From CAZOKZ01 sp964580585 (lineage in GTDB: Bacteria; Sumerlaeota; Sumerlaeia; SLMS01; JAHLLQ01), in the NCBI GenBank assembly GCA_964580585.1, contig CAZOKZ010000086.1, positions 1 through 15,911 on the forward strand: a stretch of 15,911 bases of DNA. The letters are read 5' to 3'. The position numbers and the translations under genes are program-made. Each line of letters opens with the position of its first letter. The stretch's first letter is position 1. A model generated the notes under the pieces. It was given only the letters and a program-made list of their open reading frames with translations. It searched no databases and had not been told where the DNA came from. Shown one piece after another: positions 15,701-15,911 of this stretch.

Positions 15701-15905
15701 CTGCCGCATTGACGGGGCCGTTTGGGGTTACCATCGCCAGTACGTCGCCTGCTCCGATTCCCCAGGCGCCAAGGGCCGCGCGTGTTTCGCAGATCAGTGC
15801 ATGGAGCTGCCCAAACGTCATGGAAGACTGCTGCAAACCATGCAGGGCTACGCGGTTGGGGTGTTGGAGTGCATGGGTTTCAATGAGCGATGTGAGGGAG
15901 GCCAT
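12762..15905 (-). CDS. NRPS-like adenylation-carrier-condensation protein with oxalate-CoA-ligase-like adenylation domain
   Basis: The 1047 residues hold three domains. Adenylation (about 1-505): HTSGTTSRPK (165-174), VMPLFHIHGL, TWYTAVP, YGMTE (307-311), HQMASNPLPPAAHKPGSVG, RTGD (385-388), GRLKEMINRGGEKISP and the catalytic lysine in GPTGKPQR (K494). The HQM-x-SNPLPP stretch is close to oxalate-CoA ligase / AAE3-type acyl-CoA synthetases. The A4 region reads FHIHG without the aspartate that anchors an amino acid's amine, so a non-amino carboxylic acid is the likely substrate (inference). Carrier (about 525-600): DNFFDSGGDSI, with S557 as the phosphopantetheine site. Condensation (about 615-1040): SPAQKRFW, RHEILRARY, HHIVFDG (746-752, catalytic H747), DFAAWK, and G-x-F-I-N-T near 898-903. 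There is no thioesterase, reductase or second adenylation domain. ATG 15905 is 6 bases from the window edge, so the start cannot be tested. It heads the visible part of an operon with a lyase and a phosphopantetheinyl transferase. Confidence 0.92.
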   Translation of the reverse strand: MASLTSLIETHALQHPNRVALHGLQQSSMTFGQLHALICETRAALGAWGIGAGDVLAMVTPNGPVNAAAFLALAGVAACAPLNPQYRAADYEFYLDDLNARALVVAAEFETPAREVARARGIPVIEMRTIAHGAAGTFALELNDVSDGPPPPPDPDFRDVGLILHTSGTTSRPKMVPLTHENLCHSARNVANALQLGPNDCCLNVMPLFHIHGLVAALLASMHAGASVACSPGYAATEFFGWLDTFKPTWYTAVPTMHQGILERAARQPDAAKSANLRLIRSSSAALPPTVLAALEDTFACPVIEAYGMTEAAHQMASNPLPPAAHKPGSVGLLAGPEIAILDAEGNELPPGERGEIAIRGPNVTKGYAANPEANATAFTHGWFRTGDEGMFDPDGYLFLTGRLKEMINRGGEKISPREIDEALLAHPAVAQALAFAVPDTKLGEEIAAVVVKRPGTEITEAQLQEFALLKLAAFKLPRRIVFLDEIPKGPTGKPQRIGLAERLGIDAISTPQAPANGELHPPIGEVEETIAAIWKEVLACENVWREDNFFDSGGDSILAGRLIARLSDALSVTITFVDLYQAPVLAQLADRIAEARKKGTETPEAIPLVPRGESHDLSPAQKRFWMMQQLEPDNVALHRPLLIRIEGPLNTRAIRMALRGLVQRHEILRARYTAHDSEPAQFIDDIQQIPFDLRDTTTAEDPLAEVQRQAAEASHQPFDLENGPLFIPILFRMGTEQHLLLLHLHHIVFDGWSSHVLVRDLAALYEAEITKSPSPLPNITTQFLDFAAWKNTQKDTTPEQTGLNFWRQYLSNAPAYLPLTERTPDATAWRGSSHVEKLDTALVAKLQQVARTNNATLFMVLLAALNATLHRILGVTDTVVGTLTSGRTRREFEDLVGPFINTIALRVQIDPKQSHTELIARVRESCIEALRHEDIPFERVVEELRPPRVAFRHPFFNVLFQLRNFPTGKANAGETLFIEEPFDTGVTRADLDIAATPHADGLLIEFRYPTNFVSNERIEGLATEMRHVLEFFTQEISVPAKETAPL
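13579..13588 (+). repeat. Dispersed 10-mer GGGGACGGAG, copy 9
   Basis: On the coding (minus) strand of the synthetase it encodes S-P-S-P in the condensation domain. Together with copy 10 it forms an inverted pair. Confidence 0.8.
13695..13704 (-). repeat. Dispersed 10-mer GGGGACGGAG, copy 10
   Basis: Encodes M-G-T-E in the condensation domain. With copy 9 the complementarity extends to 12 bases (13577-13588 with 13695-13706) across a 106-base loop. Confidence 0.8.
14100..14109 (-). repeat. Dispersed 10-mer GGGGACGGAG, copy 11
   Basis: Encodes K-G-T-E-T in the linker between the carrier and condensation domains of the synthetase. Confidence 0.8.
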
Positions 15906-15911
15906 GGGTGG

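Overview
The window holds five genes in two convergent blocks that meet near position 11160. Coding density is very high: only 107 bases precede the first gene, 8 bases separate the two left-hand genes, 16 bases separate the blocks, and the right-hand genes overlap each other. No rRNA, tRNA, CRISPR array, insertion sequence or phage gene was seen. The organism is a bacterium of moderate GC content with a membrane-anchored, secreted protein style. The prepilin segment in the second gene (LIEL followed by NFLEAQTRSKVSRA, and a C-terminal YDPTNGT-x3-GD motif) is of the kind common in poorly cultivated lineages such as Hydrogenedentota, Sumerlaeota and Planctomycetes-like groups. That placement is an inference from memory and is uncertain.

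Left block (+ strand, about 108-11155). Two genes encode giant envelope proteins of 1144 and 2534 residues. I recognise no named family. By eye, they contain three copies of one architecture: signal peptide, a large beta-rich extracytoplasmic region opening with a VPYD-like motif (copies 1 and 3), a shared segment of the form LP...W/Y-x-V...PL...VRL, and a final cluster of three membrane segments. The first gene carries one copy and the second carries two fused in one polypeptide. Between the beta region and the final membrane cluster each copy has a different linker: low-complexity in copy 1, a membrane segment plus a whole prepilin-like domain in copy 2, and a coiled coil in copy 3.

Right block (- strand, 15905 down to 11172). 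This is a small nonribosomal-peptide-type operon. It encodes an adenylation-carrier-condensation protein whose adenylation domain resembles oxalate-CoA ligase/acyl-CoA synthetases rather than amino-acid-activating domains, an isocitrate lyase/PEP mutase superfamily enzyme with an intact lyase cysteine motif, and an Sfp-type 4'-phosphopantetheinyl transferase that would activate the carrier domain. The genes overlap (ATGA junction, then a 29-base overlap or a 4-base gap). More of the operon may lie beyond the right edge.

Across both blocks lies a signal that the genes do not explain. The 10-mer GGGGACGGAG occurs 11 times exactly, and six more sites match its last nine bases, on both strands in nearly equal numbers. 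It falls in different reading frames encoding unrelated residues, and one copy fills most of the gap between the convergent genes. Random expectation is about 0.03 for the 10-mer and 0.12 for the 9-mer. The density, roughly one per kilobase, is like that of DNA uptake sequences or the cyanobacterial HIP1 element. This is the most interesting observation in the window.
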